A DNA stretch of 64,000 bases from CBDCZY01 sp965224745 (GCA_965224745.1 CBDCZY010000002.1:1054001-1118000); one strand, 5' to 3'; counted from the stretch's first letter, positions 36,500-46,893 are shown. The notes: generated by a model not told the origin, from the letters alone. Made by a program: numbers and translations.

Positions 36500-37875
36500 G
36501 TTTTCTTACCTATTTGCTTGACTGCTTCGGTAAATTGCTTACCCCGATCTCTATAATCTAGAAATTGATCAAAACTTGCACAGGCGGGTGATAGCAAAAC
36601 AGTGTCCCCAGAGCAGGCTTGTGCAGCAGCAAATTGTACTGCCTTCTTTATGGTTCCAGCTTCATAAACAGGTACGCTATTAGTAAGGTGTGGTTTAATG
36701 AGCTGAGCATCTCGACCAATAAGAATTACCATTTTGGCTGCTTTCTCTAGGGTCGGTGCCAACAGAGACATATCAGCTCCTTTTGACTCACCACCAACGA
36801 CAACAATGACAGATTTCGAAAAGCCTTCCAGTGCCGCCTTGGTTGCTCCGATGTTTGTGGCTTTGGAATCATTGATCCAACGAACCCCATTGACTTCGGC
36901 AACGACTTGCATTCTGTGTTCTAGACCCTGGAACTTTTGCAATGCTTTGACCATCGCTGCAACGGATAAGTTAATTGACGACCCAATGGCTAAAGCCGCC
37001 AATGCATTTGCCAGGTTATGATTTCCCACTAGAGGCGAGTCATTTACCCGCATCACCTGTTTTTTGTTAAGCATCAACCAAGATTCACCATCAACCTCTT
37101 GAACAGTACAGTCTGCACCTGAGTTAAATCCAAATGTGATAGTACGTCGGCCAGGCAGCCGCATAGACATCACTGCATAGTCATCATAATTCAATATCAT
37201 GATTCCAGAGCCAGCAAAAACCTTACTTTTCTGCCGAGCATATTCATCAACACTTATATATCGATCCATATGATCTGAAGAAATGTTTAATACGGCACTG
37301 CTTTTAGCTTTGAGCTTGCTCGTTCTTTCTAGCTGAAAACTAGACAGCTCTAATACATAGCCATCTAAATCGTCGATCAAATCAAGAGCGGGAATACCTA
37401 AATTCCCCCCCACACCAACATTTTTACCTGCTTCCTTGCACATAGCGCCTACCATGCTGGTAACCGTACTTTTACCATTGGAGCCCGTAATAGCAATAAT
37501 GGGCTCCTTCACACAACAACTAAATATATCGATATCACTGAGCAGCACGGCTCCTTTTGCTAAGGTATTTGCGATAACTGTTTCTTCCAGTGAAACACCT
37601 GGGCTAACGATCAAGTGTGTCCCTTTAGCCAAAACTTTGGGGTTAAATGGTCCTGCAAATACCGGCAAATCAGGAATTATCGCTTGTAGTTTAGCAAGTC
37701 CAGGCGGTTTTTCCCGGCTATCCACAATTGCAAACGATATGTCATGCTGATTTAAGAATTTGGCAACCGACACACCCGTTACTCCCACTCCGATCACGAT
37801 AACGCGTGTTTTGGGATGGGTTAACCCTAGGTTTTCCAAGGCTTTAGTAATGTGAGATCGCTCTGTTACGGTCAT
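36496..37875 (-). CDS. murD: UDP-N-acetylmuramoylalanine-D-glutamate ligase MurD
   Basis: This 459-residue ligase adds D-glutamate to the stem peptide. The ATP loop GSNGKSTVTS, the NISSDHMDRY block and the LSPACASFDQF C-terminal block are seen. It begins three bases after mraY ends. Confidence 0.97.
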   Translation of the reverse strand: MTVTERSHITKALENLGLTHPKTRVIVIGVGVTGVSVAKFLNQHDISFAIVDSREKPPGLAKLQAIIPDLPVFAGPFNPKVLAKGTHLIVSPGVSLEETVIANTLAKGAVLLSDIDIFSCCVKEPIIAITGSNGKSTVTSMVGAMCKEAGKNVGVGGNLGIPALDLIDDLDGYVLELSSFQLERTSKLKAKSSAVLNISSDHMDRYISVDEYARQKSKVFAGSGIMILNYDDYAVMSMRLPGRRTITFGFNSGADCTVQEVDGESWLMLNKKQVMRVNDSPLVGNHNLANALAALAIGSSINLSVAAMVKALQKFQGLEHRMQVVAEVNGVRWINDSKATNIGATKAALEGFSKSVIVVVGGESKGADMSLLAPTLEKAAKMVILIGRDAQLIKPHLTNSVPVYEAGTIKKAVQFAAAQACSGDTVLLSPACASFDQFLDYRDRGKQFTEAVKQIGKKT

Positions 37876-37878
37876 TTT

Positions 37879-38961
37879 TTATCTTAGTTTTAAAGTCGCT
37901 AATCCAATCAACACTAAGATGACCGTGATGATCCAAAAACGAACAATTACATGAGGCTCCGGCCATCCTTTTAATTCAAAATGATGGTGAATGGGCGCCA
38001 TATGAAAGATTCGCTTGCCAGTCAATTTAAAGGATGCGACTTGCAAGATGACGGAGACTGTCTCCATAACGAATACCCCTCCCATAATCATTAATACAAA
38101 CTCTTGTCTAACTAAGACAGCAAGCACCCCTAATGCTGCGCCCATTGCCAGTGCGCCTACATCCCCCATAAACACCATAGCAGGGTAAGCGTTAAACCAT
38201 AAAAACCCTAAACCAGCGCCTATTAATGCAGCACAATAAACCACTAATTCTCCTGCTTTTGGCAAGTGAGGTATCGACAAATATTCAGAAAATTTGATGT
38301 GACCAGACAGATAAGCAAAGATGGCAAGACCTCCTGCAACCATCACAGTTGGCATAATCGCCAGACCATCCAAACCATCCGTTAAATTAACCGCATTACT
38401 AAACCCGACGATAATCAAGAATGTCCAAACAATGAACCAAGCACCCATTCCTATACCGACGTTTTTGAAAAAAGGTACTAACAACTCTGTTTCAGCAGGG
38501 ATTTCTGCAGATTGATATAAAAAAACCGCAACAATTAAACTGATGACAGATTGCCAAAACAGCTTGGCCTTTGCCGAAAGACCATCACTATTTCCAAGCA
38601 TGACTTTTTTATAATCGTCGACGAAGCCGATCACTCCAAAAAAGAAAGTCACCAACATCACCACCCATATGTAACGATTAGTCAAATCAGCCCATAACAA
38701 GGTACTCACCAGAACCGCGACAATGATAAGAGTGCCACCCATAGTTGGAGTACCTGATTTAATATAATGAGATTCAGGCCCATCTTCTCGGACGCTCTGA
38801 CCAATTTTATTCCTAGTCAGCTTGCGAATCATCAGAGGTCCAACCAAGAAAGAAATAACCAAGGCCGTTAATGCACCTAAAATACCTCTGAACGTCAAGT
38901 AACCAAAAACTCGAAATGCGCCTTCATAAGCTGTTAAATACTCTGCCAGCCATAGTAACAT
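37879..38961 (-). CDS. mraY: Phospho-MurNAc-pentapeptide translocase MraY
   Basis: This 360-residue enzyme with about ten helices transfers the sugar-peptide to undecaprenyl phosphate, making lipid I. The catalytic loops FVDDYKK, NLTDGLDGLA and the APIHHHFELKGWPE signature are intact. It follows murF after three bases. Confidence 0.98.
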   Translation of the reverse strand: MLLWLAEYLTAYEGAFRVFGYLTFRGILGALTALVISFLVGPLMIRKLTRNKIGQSVREDGPESHYIKSGTPTMGGTLIIVAVLVSTLLWADLTNRYIWVVMLVTFFFGVIGFVDDYKKVMLGNSDGLSAKAKLFWQSVISLIVAVFLYQSAEIPAETELLVPFFKNVGIGMGAWFIVWTFLIIVGFSNAVNLTDGLDGLAIMPTVMVAGGLAIFAYLSGHIKFSEYLSIPHLPKAGELVVYCAALIGAGLGFLWFNAYPAMVFMGDVGALAMGAALGVLAVLVRQEFVLMIMGGVFVMETVSVILQVASFKLTGKRIFHMAPIHHHFELKGWPEPHVIVRFWIITVILVLIGLATLKLR

Positions 38962-38964
38962 TGC

Positions 38965-40323
38965 CTACCCCCCATCCTTCACTAATGCATTCACCACATT
39001 TTCCATCCGTTGTGCCCTAGAACCTTTAACTAACACTATTTGCTGAGCAGTAATTTCTTGTTGCAAGGCTTTTATCATGTTTAGTTGAGACGAATATAAC
39101 TGTGCTCCCGCTCCGAAACTTTTAACCGTTTTATCAGCATCAGGACCAATCGCAAACAAGCGCGTTATTCCTGACTCTTTCATACACCTACCCACCTCAT
39201 CATGATAGCGCCCACTTTCTTCACCCAGTTCTGCAAAAGCACCAAAAGCAACCCATGTTTCAAGCTGTAAATCACTCAACACATCAAGAGCAGCCTGCAT
39301 TGAGGCTGGGTTAGCATTATAACTATCATTTATGACTACTTCACCTTGCAGCCCTGAAAGTGGTTGCATCCTTCCCGGGACTGGCTGGATAGCCGCTAGC
39401 CCTGTTTGGATATCCCTTAATTCGCAGCCTAAGGCAGTCGTTACAGCAGTAGCAGCCAACGCATTATTTACATTATGTACACCGACTAAAGACATCTCAA
39501 TAGGCGTAGATGACTGACCGACATGTAAAACAAAAGTAGTTTTGAATTGAGAACCTTTCAGGACAACTTTTACTTCAGAGGAAGAAACCTCCGAACCAGC
39601 CTTTTGACCAAAGGAGATAACCTTGTGTTGTTCAGCAAGCGCCTTCCAATAGTTAAAAAAATCACTATCTCCATTCAATACCACATAGCCACCGGTCTCG
39701 ACAGCACCTATCAATTCACCCTTTGCTGCAGCAACACCCTCTACAGTACCGAAACCCTCGGTATGGGCTGCACTCGCATTAGTTATTAAAGCAATATCTG
39801 GCTGAGCAACGCTACCAGTAAAAGCAATTTCACCGGCATGGTTGGCACCCATTTCAAGCACAGCATATTCATGTTCATCATTGATTGAAAGAAGACTCAG
39901 GGGTACACCTATTTCGTTATTCAGATTGCCTTGTGTCGCCAAAACATTCCCTTTTACAGCTAAAATACTGGCGATCATTTCCTTGACAGTAGTTTTACCA
40001 TTACTGCCAGTCAGGCCGACCAATTGCAATTTAAACTTTTGACGCCATGCCGAGGCTATTTGAGCGAGTGCCAAACGAGTGTCCTGGACCTTCACTTTGG
40101 GCAAATTAGTATCAACGTCTCTCGACAGAACGCAAGCCGCAGCCCCTTTCGCTTCAGCTTCAGCAATAAAATCATGGCCATCGAACTTTTCTCCACTAAT
40201 AGCAATATAGAGGTCGTTCCTTTGCAGCTGTCTGCTATCGATACTGAACGATGACAACTCAAGCTCTGAAGCGATCAGCCGACCATGGGTCGCTTGAGCT
40301 ATTTCGCTTAGACTGATTTTCAC
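38965..40323 (-). CDS. murF: UDP-MurNAc-tripeptide-D-Ala-D-Ala ligase MurF
   Basis: This ligase attaches the D-Ala-D-Ala dipeptide. The ATP loop GSNGKTTVKE and the NDSYNANPASM block are seen. I choose the GTG at 40323, directly after the murE stop, which has AGGAG upstream and begins KISLSEIAQATHG as in relatives. A longer frame to 40371 would overlap murE by 47 bases and adds residues not seen in the family. Confidence 0.95.
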   Translation of the reverse strand: MKISLSEIAQATHGRLIASELELSSFSIDSRQLQRNDLYIAISGEKFDGHDFIAEAEAKGAAACVLSRDVDTNLPKVKVQDTRLALAQIASAWRQKFKLQLVGLTGSNGKTTVKEMIASILAVKGNVLATQGNLNNEIGVPLSLLSINDEHEYAVLEMGANHAGEIAFTGSVAQPDIALITNASAAHTEGFGTVEGVAAAKGELIGAVETGGYVVLNGDSDFFNYWKALAEQHKVISFGQKAGSEVSSSEVKVVLKGSQFKTTFVLHVGQSSTPIEMSLVGVHNVNNALAATAVTTALGCELRDIQTGLAAIQPVPGRMQPLSGLQGEVVINDSYNANPASMQAALDVLSDLQLETWVAFGAFAELGEESGRYHDEVGRCMKESGITRLFAIGPDADKTVKSFGAGAQLYSSQLNMIKALQQEITAQQIVLVKGSRAQRMENVVNALVKDGG

Positions 40324-40324
40324 C

Positions 40325-41827
40325 TTAAAGATACTCCTGGCGCATAACTTCATACGCCACTGCTTTATCATTGAAGGGAATATAGCTACCTTTTATCTCT
40401 TGAAAACCTTCATGGCCTTTACCTGCAATAAGGATGATATCGTCTTTTTTTGCTAAACTAACCACTTGTCTTATAGCTTCTTTTCGACCTCTAATAACTT
40501 GCGTTGTTGTTTTTTTACACCCAGCCAATATACCTTCAATGATCTTATCTCCAGATTCATTGCGAGGGTTATCGTCGGTTACTACAACATGATCAGAGAG
40601 GGCTTCCGCTACTATACCCATCATCGGCCTCTTCCCTTCGTCCCGATCACCTCCACAACCAAAGATTAACCAAATGTGACCTTGACAATGATCTTTGACA
40701 CTGGTTAGAACACTTTCTAAAGCATGAGGGGTATGCGCATAATCAATGATGACCGTAGGCAACAAGGCCTCTGTTTTAAACATATCCATGCGTCCGGTAA
40801 CCGGCAGCAGCTGATTGATTTCAGCAATAGCATCATCAAAGCTAAAACCGAGCGCCCTGAGCACAGCCATCACAGCCAAAGCATTTTCAACATTAAACAA
40901 GCCAAAAAGGGGTACATTCAGGGATGCGGTTTGCTGCCTTTCGCGGACAGTGAAACTAAGACCTTTTGAAGTATGAGTAAGATCTTCTGCTAGTAATAAA
41001 TAACCTGGTAAATCAGGTGCTGCACCAACACTGTAGCCCCAAAGCTGCACATTTAGTGGTGAATTTTGGACAATAATTTGAGCGTACTTATCTTGTCGGT
41101 TAAACACAACAAACTGCAAACCAGGTTGTTGCAACAATTTTAGTTTCGCTTCAACATAGGCATCCATGGTTTGATGATAATCGAGGTGATCTCTGGTGAT
41201 TCGGGTATAGAGAGCTCCTTTGAAATGAACGGCATCGACTCTTCCCTGATCCAAACCATGAGAGGAAACCTCTATCGCAACCGCCTTCTTCCTCTGCCTA
41301 ACTAACTCCGCTAGGATTTTATGTGTGCTTAGAACATCAGGCGTAGTATTTTCTGTTTTATTGAGTTGGCGCCAATCACCCCAACCTAGGGTTCCTATTA
41401 CTGCGGCATCATTAAGAGTTTGCGCCAAAAAATGGCTGCATGATGTTTTTCCATTGGTACCGGTGCACCCGATCACGTCTAACTTAGTGGAAGGTCGCCG
41501 GTAAAATCTATCCGCGATAGCGCCTAACTTGGTTCGCAAACGCTCGCATTTGACCAGGATGGTATCAGTCACCTTGTTGGCAAGCTCTTGGCCTTTCCCA
41601 GCAGGGTCAAAAATGATGGCGGCCACACCTTGATCCATAGCTTTTTTGGCAAATTCTAAACCGTGCTGCTGGCTGCCAGACAATGCAAAGAAAACCGAGC
41701 CTGGACCAACTTGTCGACTGTCCAGAGTAATATCACTGACCTTACAGTCTTTAATATCTATTGGATTGCTAGTCAAATCTCTAAGTAACTCCGACAATGC
41801 CATCGTGGGCTTATTTTTCATAGCCAT
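40325..41827 (-). CDS. murE: UDP-MurNAc-Ala-Glu-meso-diaminopimelate ligase MurE
   Basis: This 500-residue ligase adds the third residue of the stem. The ATP loop GTNGKTSCSH is clear, and the motif DNPR in VVTDDNPRNESG marks meso-diaminopimelate rather than lysine as substrate. The start overlaps the end of ftsI by 17 bases; two further in-frame ATGs within the first nine codons are possible alternatives. Confidence 0.97.
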   Translation of the reverse strand: MAMKNKPTMALSELLRDLTSNPIDIKDCKVSDITLDSRQVGPGSVFFALSGSQQHGLEFAKKAMDQGVAAIIFDPAGKGQELANKVTDTILVKCERLRTKLGAIADRFYRRPSTKLDVIGCTGTNGKTSCSHFLAQTLNDAAVIGTLGWGDWRQLNKTENTTPDVLSTHKILAELVRQRKKAVAIEVSSHGLDQGRVDAVHFKGALYTRITRDHLDYHQTMDAYVEAKLKLLQQPGLQFVVFNRQDKYAQIIVQNSPLNVQLWGYSVGAAPDLPGYLLLAEDLTHTSKGLSFTVRERQQTASLNVPLFGLFNVENALAVMAVLRALGFSFDDAIAEINQLLPVTGRMDMFKTEALLPTVIIDYAHTPHALESVLTSVKDHCQGHIWLIFGCGGDRDEGKRPMMGIVAEALSDHVVVTDDNPRNESGDKIIEGILAGCKKTTTQVIRGRKEAIRQVVSLAKKDDIILIAGKGHEGFQEIKGSYIPFNDKAVAYEVMRQEYL

Positions 41828-43571
41828 GGCTGACCTCGGTCTGAGTGATCAATGTGGGAGTCGTTTCCAAGTTATCCGGAGCGATACCCATCAGCCGTAA
41901 AGCCCCTTCCATAACTCGGGCAAAAATAGGGCCAGCTACCAGACCACCGTAATAATTTTTTTCCTGCGGTTCATCTACTTCTACAGCAATAACCAGCCTG
42001 GGATTGCTCGCCGGCGCCAAACCCACGAATAATGATAAGTACTTGTTATCGGTATAACCACCACCATGCTTGTGCTTTTTAACGGTTCCGGTTTTACCTG
42101 CCACCCGATAACCTTTTACGCGCGCACTGTACGCGGTGCCATCACGGTCCACCACGTGTTCCAACATATTCTTTATAGAGTTTGCCACTGCCGGACTTAT
42201 CGCCTGAACAGCCTCGTCATCTTGTTCTCTCTTGAGTAGGGTAACTGAATGTAACTGACCATTATCCGCCAAAGCTGTGTAAGCTCGGGCTAGTTGTAAC
42301 ACTGAGGTTGACAGGCCGTAACCAAATGATAGAGTTGCCTGTTCAATTGGACGCCAAGTATTATATTCTGCTAATCTACCCGTAGTTTCATTAGGAAAAT
42401 TGACCCCAGCGGAAAGACCAAAACCTAACTTGTTATAACATCCCCAAAGCTGCTCTGGCTCTAACATCAAAGCTATTTTACTGATAGCGACATTACTCGA
42501 TTTTTTTAAAACGTGCATTAAGTCCAGTTGACCATAGTCGTGAATATCTCGAATAGGCTTTCTTTGCACATAATAGATGCCCGGACTTGTATCAATAACC
42601 AACTCTTGCGAGATAACTTGCTGATCAAGCGCACAAGCAATAACAAACGGCTTAATTGTTGACCCCGGCTCGTATTGGGCGTTGAAGGCTCTATTCAAAT
42701 AACGTTGGCCTTTAAGATCTTTCCTGACATGAGGGTTAACGGAGGGTTGGTTAACTGCTGCTAATACCTCGCCAGTTTTCGCATCCAAAACTACAGCTGA
42801 ACCTGATTTGGCGCGTTCTTTTGTCACGCCAGCCTTCAACTCGCGATAAGCCAAATACTGCAATCTTTGATCTATACTTAAAGTTAAGTCCTTGCCTGGC
42901 ACTGCATCTTTAATACTCTCTACATCTTCAGTTCTATCTAACCCTTCGATAATTCGTCTGTTAGCATCACGAATAACTCGCTTGCTTCCTGGCTTACCTT
43001 GCAGATAGCGATCATAAAAAAACTCTAAACCAGCTTGACCCCAATCATCGATATTGGTAAAGCCAAGCAGATGAGCTGAAATTTCACCGGAAGGATAGAA
43101 TCGCTTGTATGCTTTTTCGGTTTGAATACCACCAATTTTCAGAGCCTCAATTTTTTCTGCTCGTGAAGGATTAATATTTCTGTTCAAATAAACGAAATTT
43201 TTTGTACTTTTTATTTTTGAATTAAGACGCTTTAAAGAAAAATTCAACAGACTTGCCAATTCCTGGGTTTGTGCTGGCGTAATCACCAAATGCCTGGGCC
43301 TGACATAAACATTTTTTACTGGGGTGCTGATGGCCATTGCATCGCCATAACGATCCAGTATCCTGCCACGATGGGCGGAAATAGCAACCACTGCTTCATG
43401 CCTGATTTCTCCTTGTTTCTTGAGAAATGAGTTGTTCATAATCTGCAAGTCAAACAACCGTAACTCTAACAAGCCCATGCAACCAAAGACAAACAATAGA
43501 AACAACCAACGTCTTGCAGTAAAATCATGCTTGGGTTTTGCTTTTCTGCTGGCATGATGAGAGTAATTCAT
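41811..43571 (-). CDS. ftsI: Septal transpeptidase FtsI (PBP3)
   Basis: This 586-residue class B penicillin-binding protein crosslinks septal peptidoglycan with FtsW. It has a short cytosolic tail, a membrane helix at about 21-40, a pedestal domain, and a transpeptidase domain with the active serine in STIK (304-307), SSN at 358-360 and KTGT in the C-terminal part. Its start overlaps the ftsL stop by four bases. Confidence 0.97.
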   Translation of the reverse strand: MNYSHHASRKAKPKHDFTARRWLFLLFVFGCMGLLELRLFDLQIMNNSFLKKQGEIRHEAVVAISAHRGRILDRYGDAMAISTPVKNVYVRPRHLVITPAQTQELASLLNFSLKRLNSKIKSTKNFVYLNRNINPSRAEKIEALKIGGIQTEKAYKRFYPSGEISAHLLGFTNIDDWGQAGLEFFYDRYLQGKPGSKRVIRDANRRIIEGLDRTEDVESIKDAVPGKDLTLSIDQRLQYLAYRELKAGVTKERAKSGSAVVLDAKTGEVLAAVNQPSVNPHVRKDLKGQRYLNRAFNAQYEPGSTIKPFVIACALDQQVISQELVIDTSPGIYYVQRKPIRDIHDYGQLDLMHVLKKSSNVAISKIALMLEPEQLWGCYNKLGFGLSAGVNFPNETTGRLAEYNTWRPIEQATLSFGYGLSTSVLQLARAYTALADNGQLHSVTLLKREQDDEAVQAISPAVANSIKNMLEHVVDRDGTAYSARVKGYRVAGKTGTVKKHKHGGGYTDNKYLSLFVGLAPASNPRLVIAVEVDEPQEKNYYGGLVAGPIFARVMEGALRLMGIAPDNLETTPTLITQTEVSHGYEK

Positions 43572-43837
43572 GGCTTTAAAAACACTATATCTTCTTGCTT
43601 TGGAGTTTTCATCTGCAGAGCTGAAGTAGCTTTTTTTTCAATGCGATGATGTTCCCCCAGGGTATTCAATTCGAGCTGTATTTTACCCCACTCAACCTCT
43701 TGTTCATCTAACTGCGCACCCCCTCTCTGGATCTCAGCAAACAGTATTCGTGATTTATTTTTGTTGTAAACTACCACCATGGCTGAAATCAGCAACAACA
43801 GCAGCAAACCTCCTAACTTGGTAAGTTCACTATTCAT
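43568..43837 (-). CDS. ftsL: Cell division protein FtsL
   Basis: This 89-residue bitopic protein has one membrane helix (about 9-25) and a heptad-rich periplasmic helix that pairs with FtsB. The sequence is weakly conserved in general; identity rests on size, topology and its place between rsmH and ftsI. Start and rsmH stop overlap as TAATG. Confidence 0.9.
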   Translation of the reverse strand: MNSELTKLGGLLLLLLISAMVVVYNKNKSRILFAEIQRGGAQLDEQEVEWGKIQLELNTLGEHHRIEKKATSALQMKTPKQEDIVFLKP

Positions 43838-44766
43838 TAGCTTACCTTTTCGGCTATTCGTAAAACCGCACTACGTGACCGTGGGTTTTGCGCGACTTCC
43901 TCTTGACTGGCTCGCATCGCTTTACCTTTTCGTTTCAACCTGGCATTGAATTTGTTCGCGAGTTCAAATGGTAATTTTACTGTACTATATTCACCTCGTT
44001 CATGATCACGCATGAAGCGCTTTACAATCCTATCTTCCAATGAGTGAAATGAAATGACAACCAATCTGCCACCCGGCTTTAGTACATCAACGGCTTGACT
44101 TAAGCCTTGTTGCAAAAAATCCAACTCACGATTTAGTTTGATTCTGATCGCTTGAAACGTTCGTGTTGCCGGATGTTTATGCTTTTCTCTTATGGGAACG
44201 CTCGTACTGACAATGGTTGCCAATTGATCAGTCGTTGATATTGCTGCTAATTTTCGTGTTTCGACAATATTTCGCACAATGCGTCTTGCAAAGCGCTCCT
44301 CTCCGTAAGTTTTGAGGACTTCTATTAACTCTTTTTCATCTACTGTAGCCAACCATTCAGCAGCTGATACACCCGTTGTAGTATCCATTCGCATATCTAA
44401 CGGCCCATTACTTTGAAAACTAAACCCACGTTCGGGTTGATCCAATTGCGGCGAAGACACCCCCAAGTCTAAAAGAATACCGTCTACCTGCCCGTCCCAC
44501 CCTAGCTGGGCGACGGATTCTGCCATTTCGGAAAAGCATCGATGTTCTAGACTAAAACGCTTGTCATGTGTTAATTGTGATGCTTCTTCAGACATAATCG
44601 CCTCTAAATCTTTATCAAAAGCCAACAACTTACCCGAATTATTCATTTGAGCTAATATTCCCTGGCTGTGACCACCTCGTCCGAAGGTGCCATCAATATA
44701 GCGCCCTGCCGAACTGGTAACCAACCCATCAACAACTTCCTGCAACATGACTGGGCGGTGTATCAT
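43837..44766 (-). CDS. rsmH: 16S rRNA m4C1402 methyltransferase RsmH
   Basis: This 309-residue SAM enzyme modifies C1402 of 16S rRNA in the decoding centre, with RsmI. The start HRPVMLQEVVDGL, the DGTFGRGGHS SAM loop, DLGVSSPQLD and the ISFHSLEDRIVKRF block are typical. The gene follows mraZ after 14 bases. Confidence 0.98.
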   Translation of the reverse strand: MIHRPVMLQEVVDGLVTSSAGRYIDGTFGRGGHSQGILAQMNNSGKLLAFDKDLEAIMSEEASQLTHDKRFSLEHRCFSEMAESVAQLGWDGQVDGILLDLGVSSPQLDQPERGFSFQSNGPLDMRMDTTTGVSAAEWLATVDEKELIEVLKTYGEERFARRIVRNIVETRKLAAISTTDQLATIVSTSVPIREKHKHPATRTFQAIRIKLNRELDFLQQGLSQAVDVLKPGGRLVVISFHSLEDRIVKRFMRDHERGEYSTVKLPFELANKFNARLKRKGKAMRASQEEVAQNPRSRSAVLRIAEKVS

Positions 44767-44780
44767 GGGAAGCGAAGTCG

Positions 44781-45233
44781 TTATAAAACCACAGAATTGA
44801 TGATGTCCTGATCTTCATCGCCCAGATTCGCTGTAAGCCAATCATTTTGAGTCCCTGCCCAACTCTCTTTATGCCAAATTTCAATTTTGTTAGTTAGTCC
44901 TGAAAGTACGATTTTTTTCTGTAAGCCAGCAAATTCCCTGAGTTGGCTTGGCAACAATATTCTCCCTTGAACATCCAAATCAACATCTGTTGCGTAACCT
45001 AAAATAAATCGCTTCAGCTTAACGGCTGTGCTATTTAAAGATGACAAACCAGCCAGCTGCTGCTCAATTCTTTCCCAATCACTAAGTGGATACAAAAGAA
45101 GACACTTGCTTCTGTCTGCTGTTACCACCATTTTCCCGTCGGAATCTGATATAAGTGGGTCTTCCCTAAACTTAACAGGAATAGCAAGACGACCTTTAGC
45201 GTCTAGATTGGCCTCAAAAATACTTCGAAACAA
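44781..45233 (-). CDS. mraZ: Transcriptional regulator MraZ
   Basis: This 150-residue SpoVT/AbrB-type DNA-binding protein controls the dcw operon. I place the start at TTG 45233 (FRSIFEANLDAKGRL), which matches the usual MFR start and has GGTGGAG upstream; an extended frame to 45269 adds 12 unlikely residues. Two AbrB-like repeats are seen (LDAKGRLAIP and LDVQGRILLP). Confidence 0.95.
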   Translation of the reverse strand: MFRSIFEANLDAKGRLAIPVKFREDPLISDSDGKMVVTADRSKCLLLYPLSDWERIEQQLAGLSSLNSTAVKLKRFILGYATDVDLDVQGRILLPSQLREFAGLQKKIVLSGLTNKIEIWHKESWAGTQNDWLTANLGDEDQDIINSVVL

Positions 45234-45285
45234 GCTTAAATCTCCACCTAATTCCCAATTTCCACACAATTCAACACTTCACACC

Positions 45286-45315
45286 ACTATAATGAATGGA
45301 AAGAGAGATAGTCAA
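45286..45315 (-). promoter_or_regulatory. Sigma70-like promoter of the dcw cluster
   Basis: On the minus strand TTGACT (-35) and TATAGT (-10) are 18 bases apart, about 50 bases before mraZ. Between promoter and gene lie several GTGG or TGGG-like words (GTGGTG, GTGGAAATTGGG, GGTGGAG), a possible MraZ binding array. Their spacing does not match the E. coli array exactly. Confidence 0.6.
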
Positions 45316-45509
45316 GCCTGTTTTGAATAAAATTCCCCTTTTGCCAACAATAACTTAGAAAGGTCGACAATAAGTTCATTTGTCATTTAAAAATTATTAT
45401 TTTTGCTTTCATTAGCTTGGCCAGGAAAACTAAGGCAAAGCATTAGACTTAAATAAGCTTAAAAAAACAACTTTAGACAAGGAGGAGGTAAGAAAAACAA
45501 GAATGAAGA

Positions 45510-45524
45510 CGGCAATTAATGCCG
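45510..45524 (-). terminator. Likely terminator of rnpB
   Basis: On the minus strand CGGCA and TGCCG form a short stem around TTAAT, followed by a T-rich run (45484-45509), about 40 bases beyond the 3' end of RNase P RNA. Confidence 0.55.
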
Positions 45525-45561
45525 AGTTTTGGCACTAATCACAAATTTAGATAATTGGTAA

Positions 45562-45924
45562 AGAGTCGGCCGATAAGCCGGGTTCTGTCGTGGACAATCA
45601 TTCATCTGGTCACTGCGTCACCACAGCACTCAAGCGACCTACCCAGGGGTCATGCGGGCACATGCTCGAACCAAGTCGTACCCCTCTATTTGGTCTTGCT
45701 CCGGGTGGGGTTTACCCTGCCGTTCCTGTTGCCAAGAACGCGGTGCGCTCTTACCGCACCATTTCACCCTTACCTAATATCGGCGAAAAACCAATGTCAG
45801 GCGGTATATTTTCTGCGGCACTTTCCGTAGACTTGCGCCTCCCAGGCGTTACCTGGCACCCTGCCCTGTGGAGCCCGGACTTTCCTCTGTGCGAAATACA
45901 CAGCGATTGCCTGGCCGACTCTTC
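45562..45924 (-). ncRNA. rnpB: RNase P catalytic RNA
   Basis: This RNA is about 363 nt. The ends pair (GAGTCGGCC with GGCCGACTC), and the conserved core words are present in order on the minus strand: GAGGAAAGTCCGGGCTCC, ACAGGGCAGGGTGCC, GAAAGTGCCGCAGAAA, GGTAAGGGTGAAATGGTGCGG, and near the 3' end ACAGAACCCGGCTTA. It is bacterial type A. The position between rsmI and mraZ is usual in Pseudomonas-like genomes. Exact ends are approximate. Confidence 0.97.
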
Positions 45925-45991
45925 AGGTAAATCATACCTTACCTGCATCTGTTACGGTGGTAAAAAATTTTAAGTCATTGTGTCAACAAGC

Positions 45992-46852
45992 TTATTGCGC
46001 TGCCTGATCTTTTAGTAACAATGCCTTTTTATAAATAAGTTTTTTCCTGATACCCGTCAACTGAAATGCGATGGATACGGCGCTTTTAATTGAACATTCT
46101 TGCAGTAAAACTTGCAAAATATGCTCACACTTTTTGTCGTCCATATCTATATCAGAGTCATCCTTCGCACCTTCCAAAATAATTACAAACTCTCCTTTGC
46201 AACTATGCGCATCATTTGCCATCACAACTTCTAATTCTGCTAACGTTGTCAGCACAATCGTTTCATGTAGCTTGGTCAACTCCCGAGCCACAGCAATATG
46301 TCTATGCGAAGGAAAGACACGGATTAGATCCTGTACTGTTGCTTCGATACGATGACTTGATTCGTAAAATATTAAGGTATTCTCATTCTTCAGCCATTTC
46401 TCGAATTGTTTTACTCTCGCAAGACTGGTTCTAGGCAAGAATCCTGCAAAATCAAACTGATGGGTTGGCATTCCAGAAGCTGACAAAGCGGTAATCAGTG
46501 CACATGGCCCAGGTATCGGACAAACCTCAATACCGCTTTGCTTGGCTTTCGAGACTAAAGGCACACCAGGATCGCTAATGAGTGGGGTACCTGCATCTGA
46601 GATAAGTGCAATTTGTTTTCCTTTACAGAGCTGCTCCAAAATTATTGGTGTCATTTTCTCTTCATTATGCTCATGGAGCGCAATCAGTTCTTGATTTATG
46701 CCATAATGCTGCAGCAATACGCGAGCTCTTCTGGTGTCTTCGGCAGCAATGAGATCAACTTTTTGCAGCGTCTCTACAGCCCTGTAACTAAAGTCTGCTA
46801 AATTTCCAATTGGAGTTGCAACCACAAATAATTTACCATTCTCTGATAACAT
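45992..46852 (-). CDS. rsmI: 16S rRNA 2'-O-methyltransferase RsmI
   Basis: This 286-residue SAM enzyme methylates the ribose of C1402 in 16S rRNA. The start VVATPIGNLADFSYRAVETL, the ISDAGTPLISDPG block and the GFLPR region are typical. It is divergent from lpoA. Confidence 0.97.
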   Translation of the reverse strand: MLSENGKLFVVATPIGNLADFSYRAVETLQKVDLIAAEDTRRARVLLQHYGINQELIALHEHNEEKMTPIILEQLCKGKQIALISDAGTPLISDPGVPLVSKAKQSGIEVCPIPGPCALITALSASGMPTHQFDFAGFLPRTSLARVKQFEKWLKNENTLIFYESSHRIEATVQDLIRVFPSHRHIAVARELTKLHETIVLTTLAELEVVMANDAHSCKGEFVIILEGAKDDSDIDMDDKKCEHILQVLLQECSIKSAVSIAFQLTGIRKKLIYKKALLLKDQAAQ

Positions 46853-46893
46853 ATTTATTCAAACCTTTGTTAGAAAGCGTTACGCCTTGCATT

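Noticed and set aside
45555..45973. Open reading frames of 65-127 codons on both strands around 45.6-45.95 kb
   Set aside because: They lie over the RNase P RNA gene, whose conserved core words explain the sequence.
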